A DNA stretch of 27,407 nt from Calditrichaceae bacterium (GCA_024763405.1 JANTFQ010000001.1:1-27407), one strand, 5' to 3'. Counted from the stretch's first letter, positions 1 through 10,167 are shown. The notes: a model not told the origin generated them from the letters alone. A program made the numbers and translations.

Positions 1-416
1 CCGTCGGAAATAATATGATGCATGGTAAGCAGCAAGATATGCGTTTGGGAATTCAGTTTTAAAATACCGGTCCGGAAAAGGGGAGCGGCTGATAGATTAA
101 ACGGTTTACGCGCTTCTTCCGAAATGAGTTGCTGAACCTTTGCCTGAAGAACACGGCCAGTGAGAGCCGTTAAATCGGTAATCGGAATTTCCACGGGGAC
201 TTCATTCAAAATCAGCTGAAAGGCTTTGCCTTCTTCGGATTTAAAAATGGTACGCAGAATTTCATGGCGCTTGACCATCCGCTCCAGGCTCTTCTTTAAT
301 ACAGAGATATCCAGAGTTCCGGTTATTTTATAGGCGCTGGGAATATTATAAAACGGACTGCCCGGTTCCAATTGGTCCAGAAACCACAGACGCTGCTGGG
401 AAAAGGAGAGGGGCAG
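1..416 (-). other. Start of module 8: partial C domain
   Basis: The N-terminal lobe of a condensation domain begins with LPLSFSQQRLWFLDQL at residue 1098. It contains RHEILRT and RKPFNLSAAPLFR and ends at the active-site motif MHHIISD(G), whose last Gly codon is split by the window edge. The C1 motif is LCL-type. This shows that the assembly line continues past module 7. Confidence 0.9.
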
Positions 417-3400
417 TTTTTGATTTCGGGATACCGGAACAATGGGCAAAGCTTCATTATTTGCGGCACCCGAATCTTCTTTTTCAATCGCAGCAGCAAG
501 GCTTTCTACTGTCGGTGATTGAAAGAGTTCGCGCAGAGGTAATTCAATCTCGAACTGATCCCGGATGCGTGAAATCACCTGGGTGGCAATCAGAGAGTGG
601 CCGCCCAGTTCAAAAAAATTATCCAGCGCTCCCACCTGCTTAATTTTTAAGACTTCACTAAATATCTTTGCAACTTTCTCTTCGTGTTGATTACGCGGTG
701 CGATATATTCCAAATCCAAATCCGACCGGGATATTTCCGGCGCCGGTAAGGCTTTGCGGTCGGTTTTTCCATTGCGGTTTAATGGAAATTTTTCCATAAA
801 AACAAAGGCGGCGGGCACCATATAATTGGGCATATGTTCCCTGAGATAGTTTTTTAATTCCGGGACGGATGGGACTGCGCCGTCTTTGAGAATCGCATAT
901 GCAACCAGTTGTTTGCTCCCGGGTTTGTCCTCTCTGGCTAGGACAAGTACCTGTGCCAATGCGGGATGCTTGCTGAGAACAACTTCAATTTCACCAAGCT
1001 CAACACGGAAACCACGAATTTTAACCTGATAATCAATTCGGCCTACAAACTCAACTTTTCCATTTGGAAGCATGCGCGCTAAATCACCGCTTCGGTAGAG
1101 TCTGCTTCCGGGAATGCCGCTGAAGGGATCGGGAATAAAACTTCCGGCTGTTAAATCGGGACGTTTTAAATAACCGCGGGCCACACCGTCACCGCCAATA
1201 CAAAGCTCACCGGAAACTCCGAACGGTACGGGTTTTAAAAATGAATCTAAAATATAGGTTTGATAATTACCTAAAGGATAGCCAATAGTGATTTTAGAAT
1301 TTAGTTCCATACGCGAATATGTGGCCGTTGCGGCAACTTCTGTTGGGCCGTATATATTAAAGAAATGCATTTTTGGAAAAAACTTTAGGGTCCGGTTTCG
1401 CAGGTCCTCATCCAGCGCTTCACCTCCCAACAGCAAACCGGTTATGCAGTCCTGATTAATTTTTAATGTATCAGACTCCAAAACATCCAAAACCGAGCGC
1501 CACAGAGGCGGCACGCTGTTAAAACAGGCATTTTTCAGCGGGCTGAAATATTTGATTAATTCTTCCGGCTGCATTACGGTTTCTTCGGGAACCATGTGCA
1601 CCGTTCTACCACTCGTAACAGGGCTATAATATTGTTTAAGTGATATATCAAAATGCAGACGGGTGATCATGGGGATTTCGGATATACCTTCTTCATGTGA
1701 AAAATTATTCCACCAATACAGGTAATTTACCAGACTGCGGTGCTGGATCATCACGCCTTTCGGTTTCCCGGTGGAACCGGAGGTATAAATGAGATACGCT
1801 ACATTTTCCGCGGTTACTCTGCTTTGCGGATTTTTCTGGCTCATTGCAGAAAAAGGTTCAGGCACATCATCAATGCAAACGACCTTAAGGGAATGTTCTT
1901 TTAAATCGTCATACAGTTTTTTATGGGTTAAAAGAATATTTGCTCCGGCATCTTTTAGAATAAAAGCCTGGCGGTCAATGGGATTATGCGGATCAATGGG
2001 CAGGTAAGCGCCGCCGGCTTTATTTACTGCCAGCACGGCGGTCAGCATTTCCACGGACCGTTCCATGCAAATACCCACATATTGTTCAGGCCCAACACCT
2101 TGCTCCTGTAATAAATGGGCTAGTTGGTTTGCTTTACGATTTAAGGCTTCATAGGTAAGTGAATCGCCTTCATAAACCACCGCCAGCGTATCCGGTGTTT
2201 TTTCTGCTTGTTTTTCGAACAGGTGATGCGCGCATATTGTTCGCGGATAATCAAAGGATGTTTTATTAAACTCAGATACAATTTGCTTTGTTTCCGTATC
2301 TGTCAGCAGTTGATAATGCCCGATACGCTGCCCGGGATTTTTCGAAATATTTTCCAGCAGAATTTTAAAATGCTGAATAAAGCGTTCGATGGTTACAGTA
2401 TCGAAAAGCGCTTCATTGAAACCAACAATAGTGTTCAGTCCATCCGGATTTTCGTTTATATTTAACGTCAGGTCAAATTTAACCGCACCTATATCCTGCG
2501 TTATCTGTTCGAGATCAAGATTGGGTACTTTTAAGGACTGTTTGGGAATATTCTGAAAAGTAAAAAATACCTGAAAAAAAGGGGTATGTGTCATATCCCG
2601 CTCCGGCTGTAACTCCTCTACCAGCTTTTCGAAGGGGATTTCCTGGTGGGATAAAGCGCCGAGTGTGGCCGTTTTTACACGGTCTAAGAGTTCTAAAAAA
2701 GTTGGATTCCCTGAAAGATCGGTACGCATAACTAACGTATTTATAAAAAAACCGATTAATCCCCGCGTTTCGGTGCGGTCACGGTTGGCGATAGGCGTCC
2801 CTACCGAAATGTCATCCTGCCCTGAATAACGATAGAGAATAGTCTGAAAAGCGGCCAGGATGGTCATAAAAAGAGTCGCCCCTTTTTTTGCGGTAATATC
2901 TTTAAGGGGCATCAATATATCATTTGAAACGGAAAACATAAGATGTTTTCCGCGCTGGCTATTGGCGCTTCTTTTGGGCCGGTCTGCAGGTAATTCAAGC
3001 GCCGGCGGATTATCACCGAGTACTTCCCGCCAATACGTTATTTGTTTTTCATATATTTCACCGGAAAGCCGCGTTCTTTGCCAGACAGAATAATCGGCAT
3101 ATTGAATTGGCAGTTTGGGCAGAGCAGCTTCGTTTCCCTTTAATTCGGCCTGGTAAAAGGCGCCTATTTCATTGATAAAAACGCCTACGGACCAGCCGTC
3201 GGAAACAATATGGTGCATTGTAAGCAGCAGAATGTGTTCGTCTTTTCCGGTGTGCAGAAGCGTTAAACGAATCAACGGCCCCTTGGAGAGGTCAAACGGC
3301 TTCTGAGCCTCGCGATTGGAATGTTCGGTTATTTCAGATTCCTTTTGTGCGGTGGGAATCTCTGTCAAATCAATGATTGGGATGTCAATTTTTAATTCGG

Positions 3401-3707
3401 AAGCAACAATCTGGACAGGTTTATCACCGGACTGTATAAAGTGCGTACGCAGCGATTCGTGACGCTGGATAATTTTATTGACGCTGTTTGTTAAGGCCGT
3501 GTAGTCTAAAAAGCCCTTCATTCTTACCGCAGTAGGAATATTGTATAAAGGACTTTCCGGATATAATTGATCCAGAAACCAGAGCCGTTCCTGTGAATAG
3601 GATAATGGAAATGAATTGTTTTTTTTTGTTTTCTGCTTTAGACGCTGTTCGAGTAATTTTCGCTTTTCCGGTGAAAGAGAGGCGAGCACCTTGGAATAAT
3701 CAGTCAT
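1..3707 (-). CDS. NRPS protein E, 5' part only (C-A-T-C...), cut by window start
   Basis: This is a nonribosomal peptide synthetase subunit that would extend the chain received from protein D. The frame is open from ATG at 3707 to the window edge: 1235 full codons plus two bases. A head with the motif LSPEKRKLLEQRL (residues 11-23) precedes an LCL-type C domain (SYSQERLWFLDQL; catalytic HHIVSDG with H165, H166). An A domain (YTSGSTGKPKG; A10 NGKTDRKAL near residue 982), a T domain (LGGHSL, phosphopantetheine Ser1038) and a second C domain (from residue 1098, SFSQQRLWFLDQL) follow. The second C domain stops at the edge inside its HHIISDG motif. The ATG overlaps the stop of the upstream gene as ATGACTGA. 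An AAGGGG lies 9 nt before it, and together these fix the start. The second module and the rest of the protein are outside the window. Confidence 0.95.
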   Translation of the reverse strand, partial: MTDYSKVLASLSPEKRKLLEQRLKQKTKKNNSFPLSYSQERLWFLDQLYPESPLYNIPTAVRMKGFLDYTALTNSVNKIIQRHESLRTHFIQSGDKPVQIVASELKIDIPIIDLTEIPTAQKESEITEHSNREAQKPFDLSKGPLIRLTLLHTGKDEHILLLTMHHIVSDGWSVGVFINEIGAFYQAELKGNEAALPKLPIQYADYSVWQRTRLSGEIYEKQITYWREVLGDNPPALELPADRPKRSANSQRGKHLMFSVSNDILMPLKDITAKKGATLFMTILAAFQTILYRYSGQDDISVGTPIANRDRTETRGLIGFFINTLVMRTDLSGNPTFLELLDRVKTATLGALSHQEIPFEKLVEELQPERDMTHTPFFQVFFTFQNIPKQSLKVPNLDLEQITQDIGAVKFDLTLNINENPDGLNTIVGFNEALFDTVTIERFIQHFKILLENISKNPGQRIGHYQLLTDTETKQIVSEFNKTSFDYPRTICAHHLFEKQAEKTPDTLAVVYEGDSLTYEALNRKANQLAHLLQEQGVGPEQYVGICMERSVEMLTAVLAVNKAGGAYLPIDPHNPIDRQAFILKDAGANILLTHKKLYDDLKEHSLKVVCIDDVPEPFSAMSQKNPQSRVTAENVAYLIYTSGSTGKPKGVMIQHRSLVNYLYWWNNFSHEEGISEIPMITRLHFDISLKQYYSPVTSGRTVHMVPEETVMQPEELIKYFSPLKNACFNSVPPLWRSVLDVLESDTLKINQDCITGLLLGGEALDEDLRNRTLKFFPKMHFFNIYGPTEVAATATYSRMELNSKITIGYPLGNYQTYILDSFLKPVPFGVSGELCIGGDGVARGYLKRPDLTAGSFIPDPFSGIPGSRLYRSGDLARMLPNGKVEFVGRIDYQVKIRGFRVELGEIEVVLSKHPALAQVLVLAREDKPGSKQLVAYAILKDGAVPSVPELKNYLREHMPNYMVPAAFVFMEKFPLNRNGKTDRKALPAPEISRSDLDLEYIAPRNQHEEKVAKIFSEVLKIKQVGALDNFFELGGHSLIATQVISRIRDQFEIELPLRELFQSPTVESLAAAIEKEDSGAANNEALPIVPVSRNQKLPLSFSQQRLWFLDQLEPGSPFYNIPSAYKITGTLDISVLKKSLERMVKRHEILRTIFKSEEGKAFQLILNEVPVEIPITDLTALTGRVLQAKVQQLISEEARKPFNLSAAPLFRTGILKLNSQTHILLLTMHHIISD
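486..3611 (-). other. Module 7 (C-A-T) of protein E, substrate not assigned
   Basis: The C domain looks LCL-type, which fits the T-only end of protein D upstream. Aligning the A domain to GrsA gives pocket residues D687, I688, K691, S731, L759, G761, I785, A793, T794 plus the A10 Lys, that is DIKSLGIATK. I do not recognise this as a known code. The A4 region reads HFDISL instead of the usual SFDAS. The carrier is of the common GGHSL type, and no epimerase follows, so an L-residue is expected. Confidence 0.75.
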
Positions 3708-6700
3708 TTGTATCTGCCCCTTCCGGATCATCTTCTAATAATAATTTTGCTTCTTCGTCTGACATGCCGTCAAGCTCTGCCAGCAGCGCATCCAAATCAT
3801 CGTTTCCACGTTCTACCTGTTCAATTCTCTGGTCATCCTGAGCGCTAAGGGTTGTTTCCGGGTTAAGAATCGCTTCGGCCAGACCTTCAATAGTGGGCGT
3901 CTCGAACAAAATCCGCAGTGGAATATCCACCTGAAATTCTTCGCGAATATTTGATATAAATTGGGTAGCTAACAGGGAATGGCCGCCTAATTCAAAGAAA
4001 TTATCGTACACACCCACTTTATCCAGGCTAAGTAAATCACACACTATTTCCGCCAGTTTTTCTTCTTCCGCATTGCGCGGCGCTACAAACTCGGTTTTTA
4101 AGGCGTCCCGGGAAAGTTCAGGAACCGGTAGTACTTTGCGGTCAACCTTTCCGCTGGTATTAAGCGGCATAGATTCCAGATGCACAAAAACAGAGGGAAC
4201 CATATATTCGGGTACCTGTTTTTGCACATGGGAACGCAGTTCGTTGACATCAAGGGCATTGCCGTCTTCACTTACATAATAGGCCACCAAACGCTGATGG
4301 CCGGGTTTATCCTCGCGGGCCAGTACGGCCACATCGCGTATTTTATCAAAGCCGGTTAACACCGCTTCGATTTCACCGAGTTCGATACGGAAGCCGCGCA
4401 CTTTTACCTGGTGATCGATGCGGCCCAGAAATTCCATATTGCCGTCGGGCAGCCAGCGCACCAAATCCCCACTGCGATATAAACGCGATCCGGATTGTTG
4501 ACCAAAAGGATTGGGAATGAATTTATCCGCGGTCAAATCGGGACGATTCAGATAGCCGCGGGCCAGGCCGGCGCCGGCGATACACAATTCTCCGGGAACG
4601 CCGAGAGCGGCAGGCTGCCAATGGGCGTCCAAAACATATAACTGAAAATTATCAATCGGTTTGCCAATGGGCGGTTCGCGGTCATCGGATGGTGATGTTT
4701 CGAACATAGAAGCACAAACTGTGGTTTCGGTTGGCCCGTAAGCATTAACGAACTGCCTGTTTTCACCCCAGCGTTTTACCAAATCGCTGGTACATTTTTC
4801 ACCGGCGGTAATAATGGTTTTTAAATCGGGCAGTTCCTCCTGGGGCATCACGGCCAGAACTGAAGGAGGCAGCGTAACCGTGCTAATCTGCTGCTCTTTT
4901 AGAACCGAAGCCAATCCCTGACCAGAAGTCAGGGCTTCCTGTTCGGCTAAAACCAGCGCCGCGCCGTTAAGCAGGGCCATGGCCGTTTCCCAGACAGAGG
5001 CGTCGAAACTGAGGGAAGCAAACTGTAAAATTTTACTTGTCTTTGATATGGAAAAAGCTTTTTGCTGTGCCTGCGCCAAATTAATTAGCCCCCTGTGGGC
5101 CAGCATTGTTCCCTTGGGTTTCCCGGTGGAACCGGACGTGTAAATCACATAGGCCAGGTTCTCATCAGAAATATCCAGCAAAAGATTTTCAGTATTTTGA
5201 TTGGAAATGGTTTCGGCGTCCCGGTCTAAACAAATTACGGGCGTTCCGTTTACGGGAAGCGTTTCCAGCATATTTTCCAGGGTGATTAAAAACTTTAAAC
5301 CGGAATCTTCCAGCATATAGGAAATTCGATCTGCGGGATAGGCCGGATCGATGGACAGGAAAGCGCCACCGGCTTTTAGAATACCCAGAATGGCCACCGG
5401 AATATCCAGAGAACGGGGCAGGCTGATGCCCACAATCTGGTCTTTTTGCAATCCGGCGGATAATAAATGATTGGCTAATTGATTGGCACGGGCATTCAGC
5501 GCGCTGTAACTCAGATTGGAATCTCCGAACTGCGCCGCGGTCTGATCACCGGCCCTATGGACAAAAGATTCAAATACGCGGGGAACTGTGGCCTCCTGCG
5601 GGAGTTCGAAAGCGGTCTGATTCCATTTCTGGAAAAGATTTTGCTTTTCTTCGTCTGTTAAAAAATCTAATTGATTGAGCTGCTGTTTGGGATTGGCCAC
5701 AACTTCCTTTAAAATATTACGAAAATGCTGCATCATCCGTTCAATGGTGGTTGCATTAAACAAATCGGTATTATATTCAAAATAACAGTCGATGGCGTTT
5801 TCGGTTTCCGCTGTGGTCAGGGTTAAATCGTATTTTGCAATTTGTCCCTTTGCTTCAAATGGTTCCAGTGATAAATCGGGCAGTTCCAGTTTTTCAATGT
5901 CCATATTTTGCAGGATAAAAGCCACCTGGAACAGGGGCGAATGGCTCATATCCCGTTCCACATGCAGAGCTTCCACCAACTGTTCGAACGGTAAATCCTG
6001 GTGTGCATACGATTGCAGTGTGGTTTCTCGCAGTTGTTTAAGCAGGGCTTTAAAATTAGTTACGCTGCTAAAATCGGCTTTAAAAGTAAGCGTATTTACA
6101 AAAAATCCGATCAACTGCTCCGTAGCAGACTGCGTACGGTTGGCAATGGGCGAACCAACCAGAATATTATCCTGTCCGCTGTAGCGGTGCAGCAGGGTTT
6201 GAAAGGCGGCCAGCAGCGTCATAAACAGGGTAGCGCCCTCTTTTTGGCTGAACTGTTTAACCTGTGCCGTAAATTCAGCGGACAGGTTCAGTTTTAGAGT
6301 CTGTCCGTTAAAAGTCTGCACAGCCGGCCGGGGCCGGTCGGTAGGCAGTTCCAGAACCGGCGGATTTTCACCAATCAGTTCTTTCCAGAATTCAAGCTGC
6401 TTCTCTAAAACTTCACCCCGCAGCCAGTTACGCTGCCAAACGGCATAGTCGCCGTATTGAATAGGCAGATCGGGCAGGGGAGACGGTTTTCCCTCTAAGA
6501 AGGCCGGATATAAAAGGGCAACTTCTTTAATTAAAATTCCCATCGACCAGCCGTCCGTTATGGTATGGTGCAGGGTGAATATCACCACATGATCCTGGTC
6601 GGCCAGTTTTAGCAGCCGGCCCCGGAATAAGGGGCCTTTAGCCAGATCAAATCCGGTAACGGCGTCTGTTTTGGCGATTTCCCGCGCCTGTTCTTCCGCT

Positions 6701-9700
6701 TCGACAGCAGGCAGATGGCTTAAATCCTGAATAGGAAATTTAAAATCAATTTCTTCGTGGACGGTTTGTACCGGCCCTTCGCGCTGTTCACTAAACGTGG
6801 TGCGCAACACCTCATGCCGACTTAAAATTTCCTGAACGCAGCGTTCCAGAACATCCACATTCAACTGTCCCTTTAAACGCAGAACGGTGGGGATATTGTA
6901 GTTGGCGCTTCCCGGGGCCAACTGGTCTAAGAACCAGAGACGCTGCTGAGCAAAAGAGAGAGGGAGTTCCGAGCTGTGGTCCGTCTGTTCAATGGGCGGC
7001 GCGGCCAATGACTGATCAGTCAAACGCAGTTGTTCAATTTTTAAGGCTAAATCGGCGAGTACCGGATTTTCAAAAAAATCACGCAGGGGCAGTTCCACCC
7101 CAAAAGCGTCACGGATACGGGATAGCATTTGGGTGGCCAGCAGGGAATGGCCGCCCAGCTCAAAGAAATTATCATTTACGCCGGCATCCGCAATTTTAAG
7201 GACACTGCGCACCAGGTTCACCAGCAATTCCTCGGCAGGCGTACGCGGCATAATTTTTTCTGTGCTTCCTCCGGCGCCATCTTCCGGTACCGGAAGCGCT
7301 TTACGGTCTACCTTTCCGCTGGGAGTTAACGGAAATTGTTCCATTTCTACAAAAACAGGCGGTACCATGTATTCGGGCAGATGTTCTTTTAAATAACGCT
7401 GCAAAGCAGAACGATCTAATTCAGCCTTCGTATTTTTTACAAGATAGGCGGCAAGGTATTTTTGTCCCGGTTCATCTTCACGCAGAAGAACCGCGGCGTC
7501 GCTGATTGATTCGAAATCACAGAATACGTTCTCGATTTCACCCAGTTCAATCCGAAAACCGCGCAATTTTACCTGAAAGTCGATCCGCCCCATAAATTCC
7601 AAGCTCCCGTCCGGCAACCAGCGCACTAAATCACCGCTCTTGTATAAGCGCATACCCGGCTCGTCACTAAAGGGATTTGGAATAAATTTTTCCGCGGTCA
7701 AATCCGGACGATTTAAATAGCCCCGTGCCAGACCAACACTGGCAATATGCAGCTCTCCGGGGACGCCTGGCGGCTGGGGATGAAGCCAGGGATCCAAAAC
7801 ATAGAGTTGTGCATTTTGCATCGGAAACCCAATCGGAACAGAACGTTCGAATGTAGTGGCTTCTTTAATACTGAGCATGGCTGCCGCCACGGTACTTTCG
7901 GTCGGTCCATAGCCGTTTACGAAGGTGCGTCCGGGCGCCCAGCGCGCCACAATATCCGGTGTGCAGGCTTCGCCAGCCGAACCGGCTACCTTTAGATCCG
8001 GCAGATTTTGATGGTCTAATACGGCTAAGACAGATGGCGGAAAAATAATTGTGGAAATTTTCTGATTACGTAAAACATCGCTTAAACCGCGTTCGGATAA
8101 AATAGTATCTTTGCTGATTAAGTGCAGTACCGCACCGTTGAGCAGAGCGCCAAAGATTTCGGCTACCGAGGCGTCAAATCCGATCGAAGCAAATTGCAGA
8201 ACGCGTTTTTCCGGTTCCATTTTAAATGTTTTGCCAATGGATTGAGCCGTATTGACCGCGCCCCTGTGCTGAAGCAGAGTCCCTTTTGGTGTACCGGTAG
8301 AACCGGAGGTATAAATTATATAGGCCAGGTTATCGGGATGATTACGGAAAACAGGGTTGTCTGTTTTTTCTGAATCGATGGCGCCGCGCTCGTTATCCCA
8401 GTTTAAGCCGGGCAGATTTAAATGCGCTATCTTTTCCAAATATTTCGAATCGGAAATACAAATGGAAGCATCCGAATCTTTTAGAATAAATTCGACACGT
8501 TCTAACGGATATTCCGGATCGATGGGCACATAGGAAGCACCCGCCTTGATCACCGCCATCAGGCTGATAATGGATTCTACGGAACGATCTAGATAAACGG
8601 CCGCTTTTTGTTCCGGACCGAGGTCTTTTGCGCGCAGGTAATGCGCCAGCTGATTAATCTTGCTGTTCAGCTGAGCGTAAGTATATTGCCGGTCATTAAA
8701 TACAAGGGCAGGGGCATCTGCGCGTTCAGTTACCTGCTGCTCAAATACCTGCTGCACGCACAAGGTATCCGGGTATTCTGTTTTGGTTTGATTCCAATTG
8801 ACAAGTATCTGATTTACGTCATCGGAATCTAACAGATTTAAATCCTGTACACGTATTTCAGGAACGTTTGCAATCTGTTCTAAAATAAGCCCCATCTGCT
8901 TCAGCATTCCGTTAATGCTCTTTGTGGAAAACTGTGTGCTGTCGTACGCAATATCAAGGCTTAAACCGCTGTGTGCTCCTGCGATGAGTGAAATGGGATA
9001 GTTGGTGCGCTCATTTGTATGTACATCAAAAATATCCAGACTACTCATCTGGTTTTTCATGGATTCGTCCACGGGGTAATTCTCAAAAACGATCAGACTT
9101 TCGAACAAAGAAGAATGACCGGGCACACTGCTCCAGCTTTGAATATCGGCCAGGGGGGTGTATTCGTATTCGCGCAGTTCCACCGACCGTTTCTGGATTT
9201 CGGTTAATACATTTAAAGCGGATTCATGCGGATTAACCGGCACACGCACAGGCAATGTATTAATAAATAATCCGGGTGTCTCTTCAACCCCCTGCAACTC
9301 CGGCGGGCGGCCCGATACCGTAGCGCCGAAGACAATATCTTCATCACCGGTATAACGGTGCAGTAAAATACTCCAGGCTCCCTGAACGATGGTATTCATC
9401 GTGAGCTGATTGGCGCGCGCCAGTGTGTTCAGTTTGTCTGCTGTATGCTGCGGAAGATGAAAGGTTTCCTTAAGATAGGCATTTTCCTTTTGGGGATCGA
9501 TATCAAAATTGAGTAATGGAATTGCATTGGGAGCGCTGAAACCCTGTAAAAATTCTTTCCAGAAATGCTCTGCTTGCTGCATATCCTGTTTTTGCAGCCA
9601 TAAAATATAATCCCGGTAGGGACGTTTCCTCGGCAGATCAAATGCCTGCCCACGAATATAGGACTCGTAAAAGGAAAAGACTTCTTTAAGTAAAATGGGC

Positions 9701-10167
9701 AGTGACCATCCGTCAAATAAAATATGATGATTGCTCCAGACGAGCTGCCAGACATCCTGCTTTAAACGGATTACCGCCAGCCGGATCAGCGGAGCCTTAG
9801 CCAGTTTAAAACCTTTGGCGCGATCTTCAGCTAAGAATTTTTCAAGCATTTCAGTATGAACAGCGCCATCCGTTTGCCCGCTCCAGTCCAGTTCGGCGAA
9901 GGGCAGTTCCACTTCTTTTTGAACGACCTGCAGGGGCACATCCTGTTTTTTATAGACAAACGAAGTGCGCAGGATAGGATTGCGCTCCATGGTTTTTTCG
10001 AGTGCTTTTTTGAATGCGTCTACATCAAAACTTCCGCGTACTTTAAAGGTGGTCTGTTCAAAATACAAACCGCCTTCTTCTTCAAGAATGGTGTGAAATA
10101 ACATCCCCTGCTGCATAGGAGACAGGGGATAAACTGCTTCGATATTTTTCTGTTTAGATTTATTCAT
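3700..10167 (-). CDS. NRPS protein D, two modules: C(DCL)-A-T-C-A-T
   Basis: This 2155-aa elongation subunit adds two residues; the second is predicted to be Phe. The N-terminus is short and leads straight into IEAVYPLSPMQQGMLFH (residues 9-25). That is the hallmark of a DCL condensation domain with an acceptor COM helix, and it fits protein C upstream, which ends in an epimerase. Domains: C 11-460 (H147, H148, D152), A 475-955, T 970-1045 (Ser1008), C 1068-1515 (H1200, H1201, D1205; LCL-type), A 1530-2010, T 2030-2100 (Ser2064). An acidic tail (DDLDALLAELDGMSDEEAKL) ends the protein. The start has only a weak GTGAG 3 nt upstream, and a 75-nt spacer separates it from protein C. The stop overlaps the start of protein E. 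All catalytic motifs look intact. Confidence 0.97.
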   Translation of the reverse strand: MNKSKQKNIEAVYPLSPMQQGMLFHTILEEEGGLYFEQTTFKVRGSFDVDAFKKALEKTMERNPILRTSFVYKKQDVPLQVVQKEVELPFAELDWSGQTDGAVHTEMLEKFLAEDRAKGFKLAKAPLIRLAVIRLKQDVWQLVWSNHHILFDGWSLPILLKEVFSFYESYIRGQAFDLPRKRPYRDYILWLQKQDMQQAEHFWKEFLQGFSAPNAIPLLNFDIDPQKENAYLKETFHLPQHTADKLNTLARANQLTMNTIVQGAWSILLHRYTGDEDIVFGATVSGRPPELQGVEETPGLFINTLPVRVPVNPHESALNVLTEIQKRSVELREYEYTPLADIQSWSSVPGHSSLFESLIVFENYPVDESMKNQMSSLDIFDVHTNERTNYPISLIAGAHSGLSLDIAYDSTQFSTKSINGMLKQMGLILEQIANVPEIRVQDLNLLDSDDVNQILVNWNQTKTEYPDTLCVQQVFEQQVTERADAPALVFNDRQYTYAQLNSKINQLAHYLRAKDLGPEQKAAVYLDRSVESIISLMAVIKAGASYVPIDPEYPLERVEFILKDSDASICISDSKYLEKIAHLNLPGLNWDNERGAIDSEKTDNPVFRNHPDNLAYIIYTSGSTGTPKGTLLQHRGAVNTAQSIGKTFKMEPEKRVLQFASIGFDASVAEIFGALLNGAVLHLISKDTILSERGLSDVLRNQKISTIIFPPSVLAVLDHQNLPDLKVAGSAGEACTPDIVARWAPGRTFVNGYGPTESTVAAAMLSIKEATTFERSVPIGFPMQNAQLYVLDPWLHPQPPGVPGELHIASVGLARGYLNRPDLTAEKFIPNPFSDEPGMRLYKSGDLVRWLPDGSLEFMGRIDFQVKLRGFRIELGEIENVFCDFESISDAAVLLREDEPGQKYLAAYLVKNTKAELDRSALQRYLKEHLPEYMVPPVFVEMEQFPLTPSGKVDRKALPVPEDGAGGSTEKIMPRTPAEELLVNLVRSVLKIADAGVNDNFFELGGHSLLATQMLSRIRDAFGVELPLRDFFENPVLADLALKIEQLRLTDQSLAAPPIEQTDHSSELPLSFAQQRLWFLDQLAPGSANYNIPTVLRLKGQLNVDVLERCVQEILSRHEVLRTTFSEQREGPVQTVHEEIDFKFPIQDLSHLPAVEAEEQAREIAKTDAVTGFDLAKGPLFRGRLLKLADQDHVVIFTLHHTITDGWSMGILIKEVALLYPAFLEGKPSPLPDLPIQYGDYAVWQRNWLRGEVLEKQLEFWKELIGENPPVLELPTDRPRPAVQTFNGQTLKLNLSAEFTAQVKQFSQKEGATLFMTLLAAFQTLLHRYSGQDNILVGSPIANRTQSATEQLIGFFVNTLTFKADFSSVTNFKALLKQLRETTLQSYAHQDLPFEQLVEALHVERDMSHSPLFQVAFILQNMDIEKLELPDLSLEPFEAKGQIAKYDLTLTTAETENAIDCYFEYNTDLFNATTIERMMQHFRNILKEVVANPKQQLNQLDFLTDEEKQNLFQKWNQTAFELPQEATVPRVFESFVHRAGDQTAAQFGDSNLSYSALNARANQLANHLLSAGLQKDQIVGISLPRSLDIPVAILGILKAGGAFLSIDPAYPADRISYMLEDSGLKFLITLENMLETLPVNGTPVICLDRDAETISNQNTENLLLDISDENLAYVIYTSGSTGKPKGTMLAHRGLINLAQAQQKAFSISKTSKILQFASLSFDASVWETAMALLNGAALVLAEQEALTSGQGLASVLKEQQISTVTLPPSVLAVMPQEELPDLKTIITAGEKCTSDLVKRWGENRQFVNAYGPTETTVCASMFETSPSDDREPPIGKPIDNFQLYVLDAHWQPAALGVPGELCIAGAGLARGYLNRPDLTADKFIPNPFGQQSGSRLYRSGDLVRWLPDGNMEFLGRIDHQVKVRGFRIELGEIEAVLTGFDKIRDVAVLAREDKPGHQRLVAYYVSEDGNALDVNELRSHVQKQVPEYMVPSVFVHLESMPLNTSGKVDRKVLPVPELSRDALKTEFVAPRNAEEEKLAEIVCDLLSLDKVGVYDNFFELGGHSLLATQFISNIREEFQVDIPLRILFETPTIEGLAEAILNPETTLSAQDDQRIEQVERGNDDLDALLAELDGMSDEEAKLLLEDDPEGADTND
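3717..3722 (-). promoter_or_regulatory. Ribosome binding site of protein E
   Basis: On the coding strand AAGGGG lies 9 nt before the ATG at 3707, inside the last codons of protein D. With the ATGACTGA stop/start overlap (3700-3707) this supports translational coupling of D and E. It also makes 3707 the likely start. Confidence 0.6.
3868..6966 (-). other. Module 6 (C-A-T) of protein D, predicted Phe
   Basis: The pocket residues are D1722, A1723, W1726, T1765, I1786, A1788, A1809, V1817, C1818, K2007: DAWTIAAVCK. This differs from the GrsA Phe code (DAWTIAAICK) only by Ile to Val, so Phe is well supported. The preceding C domain is LCL-type (SFAQQRLWFLDQL, HHTITDG). The carrier is LGGHSLLATQF with Ser2064. 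No E domain follows, so L-Phe is expected. Confidence 0.88.
7033..10137 (-). other. Module 5 (DCL C-A-T) of protein D, substrate not assigned
   Basis: The DCL-type C domain expects a D-configured donor, here the residue made by module 4. The A domain has YTSGSTGTPKG (619-629). Its pocket residues are D665, A666, A669, I708, G729, A731, G752, V760, A761, K952: DAAIGAGVAK. The core sequence (FPPSVLAVL, AGEACTP, RWAPGRTF) is of the GrsA-like group, which often takes aromatic residues. The small residues A669 and G729 suggest a roomy pocket. I cannot name the substrate. The carrier is LGGHSL with Ser1008. Confidence 0.8.

Noticed and set aside
3690..3720. Truncated or broken NRPS at the low end of the window
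   Set aside because: Protein E lacks a stop only because the window ends. Its frame was checked at several points and is open down to position 1.
9429..9755. 108-codon frame on the minus strand inside protein D
   Set aside because: It overlaps the C domain of module 5 in another frame and has no independent signals. The main frame carries all conserved motifs.
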